Source: Fictibacillus sp. b24 (lineage in GTDB: Bacteria > Bacillota > Bacilli > Bacillales > Fictibacillaceae). From it: DNA of 64,000 nt. The stretch spans positions 806,001-870,000 of the forward strand of contig NZ_JAUCES010000005.1 of the NCBI RefSeq assembly GCF_030348825.1, written 5' to 3'. Positions 17,605-26,439 of the stretch are shown here, one piece after another; position 1 is the stretch's first letter, and the number at the start of each line of letters is the position of its first letter. The notes beneath the pieces are model-generated. The model was not told the DNA's origin and ran no database searches. It saw nothing but the letters and a program-made list of their open reading frames with translations. The position numbers and the translations under genes were made by a program.

Positions 17605-18504
17605 TTACTGATCTAGCAAAAACTTCACTTTCTCTTTAAATTCTTTTGCTTCTGGTGATAGACCTTTTGTTAAAGGATATAGTGTCCAGAAGTCTTGATA
17701 AATAAGTTCTGGGTTCTTAAAAGGGATAATAGCCAAATTGCCGTTTTTCACATCAGCATTATGTTTGAACGTAAAATTAAATACAAAAGAAAAGGCGTGG
17801 CCATCCAAAATAGCTGAACGCAATACTTCTATGTTGTTGGATGAAAAAAGTATTTGCCCATTTTTGGCGTATTTGTCTTTAAACATTCTGCCGCCTTTGG
17901 AATTATAGATTACTATTTTTTCGTTTGTTAACTCATCAGGTGTAATGAATTCTTTATAGTACAAAGAAGATTTTTTGCCAGCACAAACACAAACATACCC
18001 TGTGTATAATAGGTCATATCCTATTCCTTTTTCGTGTTGAAGGTTAGATAACTCATACTCGGTAAACGGACTTAAGCCCACATCGATATGGCCGTTCTTC
18101 AGTTCCTCTAAAATATGATCTTGATCTATTTCCCTAATCATGACATTCGTTTCTGGAAATTCCTCATGAAACAATAGGAAGGCATCATAAACGATGTACA
18201 TGAGAGCCGGAGCACACCCTACATTTAAAACATGCTTTTTGGCTTGTTGTTTAGAAGCGAGTTCTTCGTGCAGTTCCTGCATCTTTTTAAGAATTTCATA
18301 AGCTTTTGAAACAATAAACTTTCCATCAGGCGTAGGGATCGTACCATGTCTAGATCGACTGAAGATTGTTACACCAAACTCTTTTTCCAGCTGTGAAATA
18401 GACTGAGAAATAGCTGATGGTGATAGATGTAGTTTGTCAGCGGCCTTCGTGATGGAGCTTTCTTTTGCAACTTCCACAAGGTATTTCATTTGTTCTAAGT
18501 TCAT
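17605..18504 (-). CDS. LysR-family transcriptional regulator
   Basis: The product has 299 residues. The N-terminal winged HTH (about 1-60: FLVEV-like helix, ITKAADKLHLSPSAISQSI, RSRHGTIPTPDG) is followed by a periplasmic-binding-like effector domain (about 90-295). LysR proteins usually control a divergent target. Here the divergent neighbour is the yfnA-type permease 253 nt away, which makes it a plausible target. RBS AAAGGAGATT precedes the ATG. The effector is unknown. Confidence 0.9.
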   Translation of the reverse strand: MNLEQMKYLVEVAKESSITKAADKLHLSPSAISQSISQLEKEFGVTIFSRSRHGTIPTPDGKFIVSKAYEILKKMQELHEELASKQQAKKHVLNVGCAPALMYIVYDAFLLFHEEFPETNVMIREIDQDHILEELKNGHIDVGLSPFTEYELSNLQHEKGIGYDLLYTGYVCVCAGKKSSLYYKEFITPDELTNEKIVIYNSKGGRMFKDKYAKNGQILFSSNNIEVLRSAILDGHAFSFVFNFTFKHNADVKNGNLAIIPFKNPELIYQDFWTLYPLTKGLSPEAKEFKEKVKFLLDQ

Positions 18505-18600
18505 AGGAATCTCCTTTAATTAAGCAATGGTTAACAAAATGATAATTACATTCATTTTATCTTAAATGACATGAAGTTTGTGCAATATAGAAAAAAATAA

Positions 18601-18637
18601 AAAAGAATGACTTCAAAAAGATGTCATTCTTTTTTTG
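18601..18637. terminator. Bidirectional terminator-like hairpin in a divergent intergenic region
   Basis: GAATGAC (18605-18611) pairs with GTCATTC (18623-18629), extended by A and T tracts on both sides. No annotated gene would end here: LysR starts leftward from 18504 and the permease starts rightward at 18758. Confidence 0.7.
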
Positions 18638-18757
18638 TGATTTTTTATTTGGGGCATAACTAATGATAAAGTTCGTAAATACTATACACCCTATAAAATA
18701 TCTAAAAATTACGAATTATAAAATAGCCATACATACTGACATTTTTGGAGGATGAAT

Positions 18758-20152
18758 ATGAGTATCTTTAGGAAAAAAAGCATTCCGGATCTAGTAGCAG
18801 CTTCAAAAACAGGTACAACATTAAATAAAGAATTAGGAACATTGGATCTAACCATGCTCGGTATTGGTGCCATCATCGGTACTGGGATTTTTGTTTTAAC
18901 TGGAGCAGGTGCACTGACAGCAGGACCGGCACTCATTATTTCATTTGTCATAGCGGGACTCGCTTGCTTGTTCGCGGCACTATCTTACGCTGAGTTTGCT
19001 TCAACTGTACCTGTATCTGGGTCAGTCTACACATATACGTATGCCACTATGGGAGAATTTCTCGCATGGATTATTGGTTGGGATTTAATCTTAGAATATC
19101 TTTTAGCCGTTAGTGCTGTTTCAGTCGGTTGGTCAGGGTACTTTCAATCTCTTTTAAAAGGTTTTGGCATAAATATACCAACAGCTTTTACCGCAGCACC
19201 TGGAGCGGTAGAAGGTATAACTACTTACTTTAATCTGCCGGCCTTTTTAATTGTTATGCTTATTACATTTTTGCTGTCAGTCGGGGTAAAGCAGTCTAAA
19301 CGTGTAAACAACATCATGGTTGTTATAAAAATAGCTGTTGTTGTCCTATTTATTGTTGTAGCAGTCGGCTATGTAAAACCAGACAACTGGACTCCTTTTA
19401 CACCGTTTGGTTTTGAAGGGATTTTTGCTGCTGCCGCACTGGTTTTCTTTGCATTCATCGGATTCGATGCGATTGCATCTGCTGCGGAAGAAACAAGAAA
19501 TCCGAATCGTGATCTTCCAAAGGGAATTATTTATTCTCTGTTAATTTGTACGTTTTTGTATGTCATTGTAACTGGGATTATGACGGGGGTTGTTCCGTAT
19601 CCTGACTTTAAAGGAAACGAAGATCACCCTATTTCCCTTGTACTACAAGTTGCAGGACAAAATTGGGTGGCAGGTATTGTTGATGTCGGAGCGATCTTAG
19701 GTATGACAACAGTTATGCTCGTTATGCTGTATGGCCAGACTCGAGTATCTTATGCGATGTCGCGCGATGGGCTGCTGCCGAAGTTTTTTAGAACGGTTCA
19801 CAAAAAGTATAGAACACCATACGGCTCCACTTGGTTCTTTGGAATTGTTGCCGGTCTTATGGGGGCCTTAATCCCTTTAGATGAGCTGGCAAAGCTCGTA
19901 AATATAGGAACGTTATCGGCATTCATTTTAGTGTCTGTAGCTGTACTCGTACTGCGTAGAACACAGCCGGATCTTCCACGAGCTTTTCGTTGTCCAGGTG
20001 TACCTTATATTCCGATTTTAGCTATTCTGTTTTGTGGTTTTCTCATGCTGCAGCTAGATGGAGACACATGGATTCGATTCATTATATGGCTAGGCATTGG
20101 AGCTGCTGTTTATTTTATATACTCAAAAAATCACTCTCACTTAAATAAATAA
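18758..20152 (+). CDS. yfnA: APC-superfamily amino-acid permease (YfnA-like)
   Basis: The product has 464 residues and about twelve membrane segments. The first (GIGAIIGTGIFVLTG) carries the APC substrate-binding glycine motif, and FFAFIGFDAIASAAEETRNP is characteristic of the cationic amino-acid transporter subgroup. GGAGG at 18747-18751 fits ATG 18758 rather than the adjacent ATG 18752. The divergent LysR gene may control it. The substrate is unknown; B. subtilis YfnA is my closest remembered match. Confidence 0.88.
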   Translation: MSIFRKKSIPDLVAASKTGTTLNKELGTLDLTMLGIGAIIGTGIFVLTGAGALTAGPALIISFVIAGLACLFAALSYAEFASTVPVSGSVYTYTYATMGEFLAWIIGWDLILEYLLAVSAVSVGWSGYFQSLLKGFGINIPTAFTAAPGAVEGITTYFNLPAFLIVMLITFLLSVGVKQSKRVNNIMVVIKIAVVVLFIVVAVGYVKPDNWTPFTPFGFEGIFAAAALVFFAFIGFDAIASAAEETRNPNRDLPKGIIYSLLICTFLYVIVTGIMTGVVPYPDFKGNEDHPISLVLQVAGQNWVAGIVDVGAILGMTTVMLVMLYGQTRVSYAMSRDGLLPKFFRTVHKKYRTPYGSTWFFGIVAGLMGALIPLDELAKLVNIGTLSAFILVSVAVLVLRRTQPDLPRAFRCPGVPYIPILAILFCGFLMLQLDGDTWIRFIIWLGIGAAVYFIYSKNHSHLNK

Positions 20153-20159
20153 AGAAATA

Positions 20160-20190
20160 AAAGAGGCTGAAAATAAAGCCTCTTTTTTGT
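20160..20190 (+). terminator. Terminator of the permease gene
   Basis: AAGAGGC pairs with GCCTCTT around TGAAAATAAA, then TTTT. Confidence 0.87.
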
Positions 20191-20242
20191 TGGGAAAATA
20201 AGTTAAACTATCAATAGCAATTATTTAGGGGGAATGTGGAAA

Positions 20243-20734
20243 ATGATTGAAACAAGCCGTCTTCTTTTATTGCCATACACGTATGAATTAGTTGAAGCTA
20301 CACTTAAAGGGAAACGAGATTTTGAAAACGTGCTGGGCTATAAGGTTTCTAATGAATGGCCGAGTCCTCAATATTTGAAATTGATTAAGATGAAAAAAGA
20401 CAAACTTCATCAAACACCGGAACAGAGTATATGGAGCCGTATAGCTATTCATAAGGAATCTCGCACATTGATCGGTGAAATTGGATGTAAAGGTGGTCCG
20501 AATGAACAGGGAACTGTTGAGATTGGTTATGGAATGGTAAGTGAAGCGCGTAATAAAGGGTTTGCTACAGAGATGGTCATCGGTTTAACGGACTGGCTTG
20601 CTGCACATCCCAAAGTAAAAAGAGTTACAGCAGAATGTCTGGTCACCAATGTTCCCTCTACAAAAGTCTTAGAAAAATCAGGATTCAAAGTTATAAATGA
20701 AAATAAAGAAATGCTTTATTGGGAAAAGATTTAA
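20243..20734 (+). CDS. GNAT-family acetyltransferase (RimJ/RimL type)
   Basis: The product has 163 residues. The start (METSRLLLLPY-like) and the acetyl-CoA loop SEARNKGFATEMV (near residues 96-108) fit ribosomal-protein or small-molecule N-acetyltransferases of the RimJ/L group. AGGGGG at about 20226-20231 spaces better to ATG 20243 than to the in-frame ATG 20234. The substrate is unknown. Confidence 0.84.
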   Translation: MIETSRLLLLPYTYELVEATLKGKRDFENVLGYKVSNEWPSPQYLKLIKMKKDKLHQTPEQSIWSRIAIHKESRTLIGEIGCKGGPNEQGTVEIGYGMVSEARNKGFATEMVIGLTDWLAAHPKVKRVTAECLVTNVPSTKVLEKSGFKVINENKEMLYWEKI

Positions 20735-20763
20735 AAATTATTTACTTGGATAAGCGAAATAAG

Positions 20764-20788
20764 GTTTCAAAGCGGTTTTAAAGGGTAT
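20764..20788 (+). promoter_or_regulatory. Candidate sigma-B promoter of the output-domain gene
   Basis: GTTTCA (20764-20769) and GGGTAT (20783-20788) are separated by 13 nt, close to the sigma-B consensus GTTTAA-N12-15-GGGTAW. The gene begins 73 nt downstream and the convergent neighbour is an RsbR paralogue. Confidence 0.75.
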
Positions 20789-20861
20789 TCAAAGAGTGTT
20801 GTCCATATCTTGCCAAAATCAGCTAAACAGCATGTAACAATAGAGAAAGGGTAGATGCAGT

Positions 20862-21485
20862 ATGAACCTTTCAAAAGGTGAATTGAATGGACACACTTTT
20901 TTAGCAAAACTCATTACTCAATATGCCTATATCCATAGAAAAGCAATTGGTCCCGCTGCTGAAAGGTACATTGAGCAGCTAGGTCTTCGTACAGGTGAAT
21001 GGATTGAGAGTTTCTATGAAGATCCGCTAAACTGGACAGTTGATGAATACGTTCATGTTATTGTGGATATCAAAAATTCAATCGGTGGGCATTTTGAGAT
21101 TGTCAGTGTGAATCCTGACCATGTAATAGTTCGTGCAAAAGAGTGTCCTTTCGGGGAATTTGTTAAGGATGCACCGCACTTATGCAAAATGACATCTAGT
21201 GTTTTTGGAGGAATTGCAGCACGGAAATTTGGTTATGGAAAAGTTACATTGCGTCAACGAATTGCCTTAGGACATCCGATCTGTGAAATTGCGGTTTACT
21301 TTCAACCGGATGACCGAGAAACAGGCGATATTTATCAAAACGTTCCAATAACCCCTGAAAACGGAGATCCTTTCGCTTGGGAGGAAGAAACCATTAGTAT
21401 GCTTAATAACGAATTAAAAAGAAGCGACGATATGGTAGTATCCTTACTTCAGGAACTAGAAGAGTTAAAACGCGGAAAATCCTAA
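20862..21485 (+). CDS. Soluble sensor/output-domain protein (methanogen-output-domain-like)
   Basis: The product has 207 residues with no membrane segment. Two cysteines occur in AKECPFGEFVKDAPHLCK (about 99-116), a pattern I associate with the MetOD1 or V4R-like small-molecule-binding domains; this assignment is tentative. The C-terminus (about 175-205) is a predicted coiled coil (LNNELKRSDDMVVSLLQELEEL). An upstream sigma-B promoter and the facing RsbR-like gene suggest a general-stress link. RBS GAAAGGG. Confidence 0.6.
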   Translation: MNLSKGELNGHTFLAKLITQYAYIHRKAIGPAAERYIEQLGLRTGEWIESFYEDPLNWTVDEYVHVIVDIKNSIGGHFEIVSVNPDHVIVRAKECPFGEFVKDAPHLCKMTSSVFGGIAARKFGYGKVTLRQRIALGHPICEIAVYFQPDDRETGDIYQNVPITPENGDPFAWEEETISMLNNELKRSDDMVVSLLQELEELKRGKS

Positions 21486-21493
21486 AATGGTAC

Positions 21494-21526
21494 GAACAGA
21501 CCCTATGTTAGAGTCTGTTCTTTTTA
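21494..21526. terminator. Shared terminator between convergent genes
   Basis: GAACAGAC (21494-21501) pairs with GTCTGTTC (21513-21520), followed by TTTTTA on the plus strand. The stem overlaps the last codons of the minus-strand rsbR-like gene. Confidence 0.82.
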
Positions 21527-22395
21527 TTAGATGCTTCCAGCTTGCCGTATCCAAAATCGGCCAGTGCCTGAAGCAAGTTTCCTTTTAGTGTGATCTCATC
21601 AAAATTCAAATTCAGACTAACAGAAGTTTGTGCAATTTCAGGGCTTAATCCTGTTAATGTTGTTTTTACTCCTAGTAGCTTTAGAGTGGAAACGAGTTGA
21701 AAGAGGCGATGAGCAACCATCGTGTCAATATAACTTACACCTGATAAATCGATAACGAGGGATGTAATCTCATTCTCTAGACATTGCTCTAAAGTAGATT
21801 CAAGCAAGAGTTTTGCCCGATTCGTATCAATATCACCGACTACTGGAAGCACGGCTACACCTGGGAAGAGAGGAACTACTGGAACGGATAGTTCTTGAAG
21901 AGATAAATGGAATTTTTGAGTGATCTCTTTGTAATTATTTACGTAAGACTTGCTGAATGCTTGCACAGCATGATCAATCATCGGATTGATGGTTGTTGAT
22001 ATATGCAAAACCGAATCCAATGACATGGATTGCAGTGACCCTTGTTCTTTTATAAAGTCCCATATTACTTCCCGATAATAAGAGGTGCTTTCAAGTGAGA
22101 CATCGAGCGGCTGTCCTGAGTGAACAGCAAGCATGCCGATATTTTCGCCCCATTCGAAGATCGTGCTTTTCGTATCAGTAATTTTTCCTGAGACGGCATC
22201 GCCAATTAATCGGATAAAGGAAATGGATTGTTGGAGTCCTTCGTATTCACTCATTTGAGAGCTTTGCTGAAGTGAAACATATGCGTTGCTATTCTGCATG
22301 TTGAAAATGATTTTCTCTGCGAGTTGTACTGCGTTTTCAGAAATTCGAGTGCCGATTTCGATTTGATCTTGTTTCTGCTTCAATTGAAGATCCAT
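21508..22395 (-). CDS. RsbR-family stressosome protein with C-terminal STAS domain
   Basis: The product has 295 residues: an N-terminal helical sensor domain (about 1-165) and a STAS domain (about 172-285). T191 (in GDIDTNRAK) and T225 (in SYIDTMVA) lie 34 residues apart, the spacing of the two RsbT-phosphorylated threonines T171 and T205 in B. subtilis RsbRA. RsbR paralogues build the stressosome with RsbS and trap RsbT, controlling sigma-B. No rsbS or rsbT is in the window, so it is an unlinked paralogue (RsbRB/RC/RD type). Confidence 0.88.
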   Translation of the reverse strand: MDLQLKQKQDQIEIGTRISENAVQLAEKIIFNMQNSNAYVSLQQSSQMSEYEGLQQSISFIRLIGDAVSGKITDTKSTIFEWGENIGMLAVHSGQPLDVSLESTSYYREVIWDFIKEQGSLQSMSLDSVLHISTTINPMIDHAVQAFSKSYVNNYKEITQKFHLSLQELSVPVVPLFPGVAVLPVVGDIDTNRAKLLLESTLEQCLENEITSLVIDLSGVSYIDTMVAHRLFQLVSTLKLLGVKTTLTGLSPEIAQTSVSLNLNFDEITLKGNLLQALADFGYGKLEASNKKNRL

Positions 22396-22516
22396 TTTGA
22401 ACTCCTAATAATTTAAGACGTTAAACTTATTTTAACAAAAATAATAGACAAGTGTTTGAATTTGTTGAAAAATTTTTAAAAGTGTGAAATAAAGAAATTG
22501 GCGGTAGTTGAGGGCA

Positions 22517-22553
22517 TAAAAAAAACAGGCCTCTCATAAAAGAGTCCTGTTTA
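22517..22553 (-). terminator. Terminator of the cold-shock gene
   Basis: On the minus strand AACAGG-CTCTT pairs with AGAG-CCTGTT, with one mismatch, and a run of eight T residues follows. Confidence 0.9.
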
Positions 22554-22565
22554 TCTATAGGGTTA

Positions 22566-22766
22566 TTATGCTTTACGTACGTTAGTAGCTTGAGGTCCGC
22601 GTTGTCCTTGTTCAACTTCGAACGTTACATCTTGACCTTCGTCTAAAGATTTGAAACCGTCAGCTTGGATAGCTGAGAAGTGTACGAATACATCGTCTCC
22701 ACCTTCGCGCTCGATGAATCCGAAACCTTTTTCTGCGTTAAACCATTTAACTTTACCTTGTTCCAT
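22566..22766 (-). CDS. Cold-shock protein (CspB/CspD type)
   Basis: The product has 66 residues and one OB fold with both RNA-binding motifs, KGFGFIE (RNP1) and VFVHFSAI (RNP2). Start ATG lies behind AGGAGGC; an upstream in-frame extension would precede the RBS and is rejected. Csp proteins bind single-stranded RNA and DNA and act as RNA chaperones at low temperature or in stationary phase. The 5-prime leader of about 60-70 nt is modest for a csp gene. Confidence 0.97.
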   Translation of the reverse strand: MEQGKVKWFNAEKGFGFIEREGGDDVFVHFSAIQADGFKSLDEGQDVTFEVEQGQRGPQATNVRKA

Positions 22767-22828
22767 TTTTGTTGCCTCCTGTCGTGCCAAACCGCACAAT
22801 AATACTATCTCTGCTCAAAAATATCAAG

Positions 22829-22857
22829 ATAATAGGTTTACCTGTACAATCGAACAA
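22829..22857 (-). promoter_or_regulatory. Sigma-A promoter of the csp gene
   Basis: On the minus strand TTGTTC (22857-22852) and TATTAT (22834-22829) are 17 nt apart. I see no gene or strong structure in the rest of the gap to 23142. Confidence 0.65.
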
Positions 22858-23142
22858 AAATAATTCCTATTTATCGTAACACTTTACTAACCAATAAACA
22901 AGTGCTGATGAAAAAAGGGAATTATTAATTAATGGCGGACATTGGTAAAAGCCACTGGAATAGGGAAACACGCAAAAAATTGTATGAAAATTTGGTAGAA
23001 ATGGTCTATGTAAAACAATGAGATAGTGATTAAGAACTAATGAATCTGAGTGGCACACGCTCTAGTTATAAGCGGTTCTGGTTTTAACTTCCTTTTATTC
23101 GTGGTACATTGGTAAAAATACTAAAACAAATGGCGTGATGAT

Positions 23143-24162
23143 ATGAAGAAGAGTAATGTAATCACTGATCGTTTGCATCGGCCGCTTCAAGATTTGCGGA
23201 TCTCTGTAACCGATCAATGCAATTTTCGCTGCACGTATTGTATGCCCAAAGAAATATTTGGTTCGGACTATCCATTCTTATCACAATCGGAGCTGCTTTC
23301 GTTCTATGAGATCGAGCAAATCGCTTCACAGTTTGCACGCGCAGGCGTGGAGAAGATTCGTATCACCGGTGGCGAACCTTTACTCAGAAAAGGACTTCCA
23401 GCACTTTTAAAACGTTTGCGATCAATAGATGGTATCCGTGATATCGCATTAACGACGAACGGCGTACTTCTGCCAAGACTAGCGGGTCAGCTAAAAGAGG
23501 CTGGTATGGATCGAGTTACGGTTAGCCTGGATACGCTCGATGATCGGCATTTTGGGAGTATCAATGGAAGAGGAGTAGGTGTTAAGCCTGTCTTAAAGGG
23601 AATCGAGGCTGCTCATCAAGCTGGCCTTTCAGTCAAAGTAAATATGATGGTCAAAAAGGGAATCAATGATGGAGAGATTCTCCCTATGGCGCGGTATTTT
23701 AAAAATACACCTTACGTATTACGATTTATTGAATATATGGATGTCGGCACTTCAAACGGCTGGAATTGGGATGATGTTGTATCCAAGAGTGAGATTCTAT
23801 CTATAATCGGGGATGAGTTGCCGCTAGAGCCGGTAGACCAAAACTATTATGGTGAAGTCGCAAAACGCTATCGTTATCGGGACGGGCAAGGTGATATCGG
23901 AATCATTTCTTCTATTAGTGATACCTTTTGTTCTACTTGTACGAGAGCAAGGTTATCGGCAGACGGAAAAGTGTATACGTGTCTTTTTGCGGGAAAAGGA
24001 ACAGATTTTAAACATTTCCTTCGTGCTGGAGCATCTGATGAGGATCTTTTTAACCGGATTGTTGAAACTTGGGGCAACCGTGCTGATCGTTATTCTGATG
24101 AAAGAAGAGAACAAGGTGCTAGTGAAAAAAACAAAATAGAGATGTCTTATATAGGAGGCTGA
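23143..24162 (+). CDS. moaA: MoaA, GTP 3',8-cyclase (molybdenum cofactor step 1)
   Basis: The product has 339 residues. The radical-SAM cluster CxxxCxxC is C26, C30 and C33; [10 protein letters not shown] is the SAM-binding GGEP motif. The second cluster motif [15 protein letters not shown] and the C-terminal Gly-Gly tail that enters the active site are both present. MoaA rearranges GTP to 3',8-cyclo-7,8-dihydro-GTP. No other moa/mob genes are adjacent, so it stands alone. The RBS (GGCGTGATGAT) is weak. A terminator overlaps the stop region. Confidence 0.96.
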   Translation: MKKSNVITDRLHRPLQDLRISVTDQCNFRCTYCMPKEIFGSDYPFLSQSELLSFYEIEQIASQFARAGVEKIRITGGEPLLRKGLPALLKRLRSIDGIRDIALTTNGVLLPRLAGQLKEAGMDRVTVSLDTLDDRHFGSINGRGVGVKPVLKGIEAAHQAGLSVKVNMMVKKGINDGEILPMARYFKNTPYVLRFIEYMDVGTSNGWNWDDVVSKSEILSIIGDELPLEPVDQNYYGEVAKRYRYRDGQGDIGIISSISDTFCSTCTRARLSADGKVYTCLFAGKGTDFKHFLRAGASDEDLFNRIVETWGNRADRYSDERREQGASEKNKIEMSYIGG

Positions 24163-24179
24163 GTTATCAGTCTCTTTTT
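24155..24179 (+). terminator. Terminator of moaA overlapping its stop codon
   Basis: GAGGCTGA (24155-24162) pairs with TCAGTCTC (24167-24174), with one G-U pair, then TTTTT. The stem includes the last codons. Confidence 0.82.
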
Positions 24180-24347
24180 GTTTTGTACAAGGTTGAAAAC
24201 TTCCCGATTCTCAAGAAGAAAATAGCCTTTCATCACGAAAAAACACCCTCAGATTTCGACCTAAGAAAAAATTTCACCTTAACATAATTAGAGCAATTTC
24301 CTACTCGTTCAGCAGAGTCTCGAATAACAGTTTAGAGTAATTAGAGG

Positions 24348-24395
24348 TTGAAGTTTGTTAATAACTATTTTATAATTACTTACATAAAGTAATTA
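24348..24395 (+). promoter_or_regulatory. Promoter and palindromic operator of the CatE-like gene
   Basis: TTGAAG (24348-24353) and TATAAT (24371-24376) are exactly 17 nt apart. TAATTACTT (24373-24381) and AAGTAATTA (24387-24395) form a perfect 9-bp inverted repeat with a 5-nt spacer overlapping the -10 and probable start point, as expected for a MarR or DUF24-type repressor. No such regulator is adjacent. Confidence 0.8.
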
Positions 24396-24425
24396 AATAA
24401 CTAGATATGAAAGAAGGATGAACAA

Positions 24426-25280
24426 ATGAGGCCTATTCATAAGGATACACATATTGGATGTGTAACTTTAAAGGTAAGAAACTTCGAAAATTCAGTTCGT
24501 TTTTATACAGAAACAATCGGTTTGAAAATATTGACTAAAACTCAGTCTGTTGCTGAGTTAACAGCAGATGGCAAAACACCTCTCGTAATATTAGAAGGCA
24601 ATTCAAAACTACAACAGCGACCAGTTAAAAGTGCAGGATTGTATCACTTGGCTTTGCTCGTACCATCAAGAAAAGACCTTGCAAATATTCTTTATCATTT
24701 TATTGAGACAAATACCCAGCTTGCAGGTGCTTCCAACCATAAATTTAGTGAAGCAATCTATATTCAAGACCCTGAAAATAACGGAATTGAAGTGTATCGA
24801 GATGTGGATCGAACAGAATGGGTTCGTGATGAAAGAGGAAAATTGCCAGCTGTCAGCGAACCATTAGACGTACAGGATTTATTAAAAGAAAGAGAAACAA
24901 ATGCATGGAATGGCCTTCCCAAAAACACAGTAATGGGGCATGTTCATTTGAACGTGGTAAATATTCAGGAAGCAGAACATTTTTATGTGAATGTGCTAGG
25001 TTTTGAAGAACAAACACGAATGGCGCATCATGCTCTATTCATCTCAGCAGGGGGATATCATCATCATATTGCTTTGAATATTTGGAACGGCCCGAACGCA
25101 GTGCCAGCTCCAGATGACGCTACTGGTCTATTGCAATATGAAATTATCGTTCCTGGAAAAGAAGAGCTTCAGAAATTGATAAGTGCTCTAGAAACAGATG
25201 AAATTCCATATATAGTAGAAGGGGATCGCGTAACATTAAAAGATCCAGCAGGCAATGGAGTGGTTATTAAGCCTCTTTAA
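24426..25280 (+). CDS. Catechol-2,3-dioxygenase-like VOC-family protein (CatE type)
   Basis: The product has 284 residues and two tandem vicinal-oxygen-chelate modules (about 9-125 and 165-284). Likely metal ligands are the histidines in MGHVHLNV and GGYHHHIALNIW plus a C-terminal acidic residue. Length and text resemble B. subtilis CatE (YfiE), an extradiol ring-cleavage enzyme induced by catechol and quinones. RBS AGAAGGATG precedes the ATG. The palindromic operator at the promoter supports inducible control. A glyoxalase-like activity cannot be excluded. Confidence 0.84.
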   Translation: MRPIHKDTHIGCVTLKVRNFENSVRFYTETIGLKILTKTQSVAELTADGKTPLVILEGNSKLQQRPVKSAGLYHLALLVPSRKDLANILYHFIETNTQLAGASNHKFSEAIYIQDPENNGIEVYRDVDRTEWVRDERGKLPAVSEPLDVQDLLKERETNAWNGLPKNTVMGHVHLNVVNIQEAEHFYVNVLGFEEQTRMAHHALFISAGGYHHHIALNIWNGPNAVPAPDDATGLLQYEIIVPGKEELQKLISALETDEIPYIVEGDRVTLKDPAGNGVVIKPL

Positions 25281-25288
25281 GTTTACGA

Positions 25289-25318
25289 TTGACAACTTTT
25301 AGGGAATGTTTGTAATAC
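25289..25318 (+). promoter_or_regulatory. Probable sigma-A promoter of the TVP38-like gene
   Basis: TTGACA (25289-25294) and TAATAC (25313-25318) are 18 nt apart. A looser sigma-B reading of the same region (GTTTAC, N15, GGGAAT) is possible. Confidence 0.5.
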
Positions 25319-25355
25319 AAACGATTCATAAAAAAGTCTACAAAGAGGGGTCATT

Positions 25356-26030
25356 ATGAGGAAAAAAACATTGGTGAAGTTAACAGCGATTTTCCTAATA
25401 GTTGTAACCTTGTTAGCACTGAACCATTTTGTTTTTGAAATAACCCCAATGTCTTTGCGTGATTGGGTGCTATCCTTCGGGATGGTTGCACCAATCATAT
25501 ATGTCATATTGAATGTAATTCGGCCTTTTACATTGTTTCCGATATCCGTTCTATCCCTTGCTGGCGGTTTGGCTTTTGGCGTTATATGGGGTACAGTCTA
25601 CACTGTTTTCTCCGCTACTATAGGAGCTATACTAACGTTTTACATTGCGAAACATCTAGGGGACAGGTGGTTAAAAAAGAAATCGGATGTACCTACAAGT
25701 GTTGAGAAATGGCAAAGCAAATTGAAAGAAAAAGGTTTTGTATATATCTTGCTGCTGCGGATTATTCCAGTTCTAAACTTTGACCTTGTAAGCTATGTAG
25801 CAGGTATTTCAAGGCTAAAGCTTCGTTCTTATATTTTTGCCACGATATTAGGTGTTCTGCCAGGGACCCTTGCATACAATTTACTAGGGGATAGCTTCAT
25901 TAAAGGAAATGGAGCTGTGATTACTGTAGCTATAGGGATCGTTCTTCTCGTAGCTTGCATTCCGATTCTTTTAAAAAACAAAGAACTTCTTACAAATCAA
26001 ATGCAGCACCATAAAGAAGATAATGTGTAA
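25356..26030 (+). CDS. TVP38/TMEM64-family membrane protein
   Basis: The product has 224 residues with about six hydrophobic segments. The SNARE-associated/DedA-like core includes GGLAFGVIWGTVYTVFSAT and the conserved RIIPVLNFDLVSYVAGIS (about 127-145), with the FxPF-like loop expected between two re-entrant segments. The family is linked to lipid scrambling and membrane homeostasis; the bacterial role is unclear. RBS AAAGAGGGG. A terminator follows immediately. Confidence 0.88.
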   Translation: MRKKTLVKLTAIFLIVVTLLALNHFVFEITPMSLRDWVLSFGMVAPIIYVILNVIRPFTLFPISVLSLAGGLAFGVIWGTVYTVFSATIGAILTFYIAKHLGDRWLKKKSDVPTSVEKWQSKLKEKGFVYILLLRIIPVLNFDLVSYVAGISRLKLRSYIFATILGVLPGTLAYNLLGDSFIKGNGAVITVAIGIVLLVACIPILLKNKELLTNQMQHHKEDNV

Positions 26031-26062
26031 AACCTTGCTTAAACACTGAGCAAGGTTTTTTT
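26031..26062 (+). terminator. Terminator of the TVP38-like gene
   Basis: AACCTTGCT (26031-26039) pairs with AGCAAGGTT (26049-26057), followed by TTTTT. Confidence 0.9.
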
Positions 26063-26113
26063 GTTTGTTTATTTATTAGGCCATTAAAGCGAACTTTGTT
26101 GCTCTTGAAAGTA

Positions 26114-26241
26114 GTTGGTTTCCGCTCCAGGTTGCTCGCTTTCCACGGGGCGTACGGTGAGCCTCCTGCCGTTTTTGCCTTTAGGAGTCTCCACCTGACC
26201 GCTCGTCCCGTAGGAGTCTCGCACCTTACTCTCCAATCAAC
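26114..26241. repeat. 128-bp dispersed inverted-repeat element, copy B
   Basis: The element starts GTTGGTTTCCGCTCCAG and ends CTCTCCAATCAAC and is exactly as long as copy A at 4045-4172. Shared blocks include GCTCGCTTTCC, CGGTGAGCC and AGGAGTCTCGCA. It lies in the intergenic region between the TVP38-like gene and the Fur-box promoter. Confidence 0.85.
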
Positions 26242-26343
26242 TTATCAAAGAAGAGAAAGAACAAATTACTAATAAGCCACGATTTTTTTTGTGAAATGCG
26301 AGCACAATACTTGTTCCTAATTAATAATTATTATAAATTAGTA

Positions 26344-26371
26344 TTGACTTCAAAAAAGAAGTAAGTATAAT
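26344..26371 (+). promoter_or_regulatory. Sigma-A promoter of the ahpA-ahpT-dps unit
   Basis: TTGACT (26344-26349) and TATAAT (26366-26371) are 16 nt apart, upstream of the Fur box. Confidence 0.72.
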
Positions 26372-26390
26372 AAAAATTGTGGAGAAAACA

Positions 26391-26411
26391 TGATAATGAT
26401 TTTCATTATCA
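26391..26411. promoter_or_regulatory. Fur box upstream of ahpA
   Basis: TGATAATGAT, a central T, then TTCATTATCA form a 21-bp near-perfect palindrome (9 of 10 pairs) matching the Fur consensus GATAATGATAATCATTATC. It lies downstream of the -10, so iron-loaded Fur would block elongation or initiation. PerR or Zur boxes are related, but the GATAATGAT half fits Fur best. Confidence 0.8.
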
Positions 26412-26439
26412 TTTAAAGATATAAGGAGTGAACTTTTCA

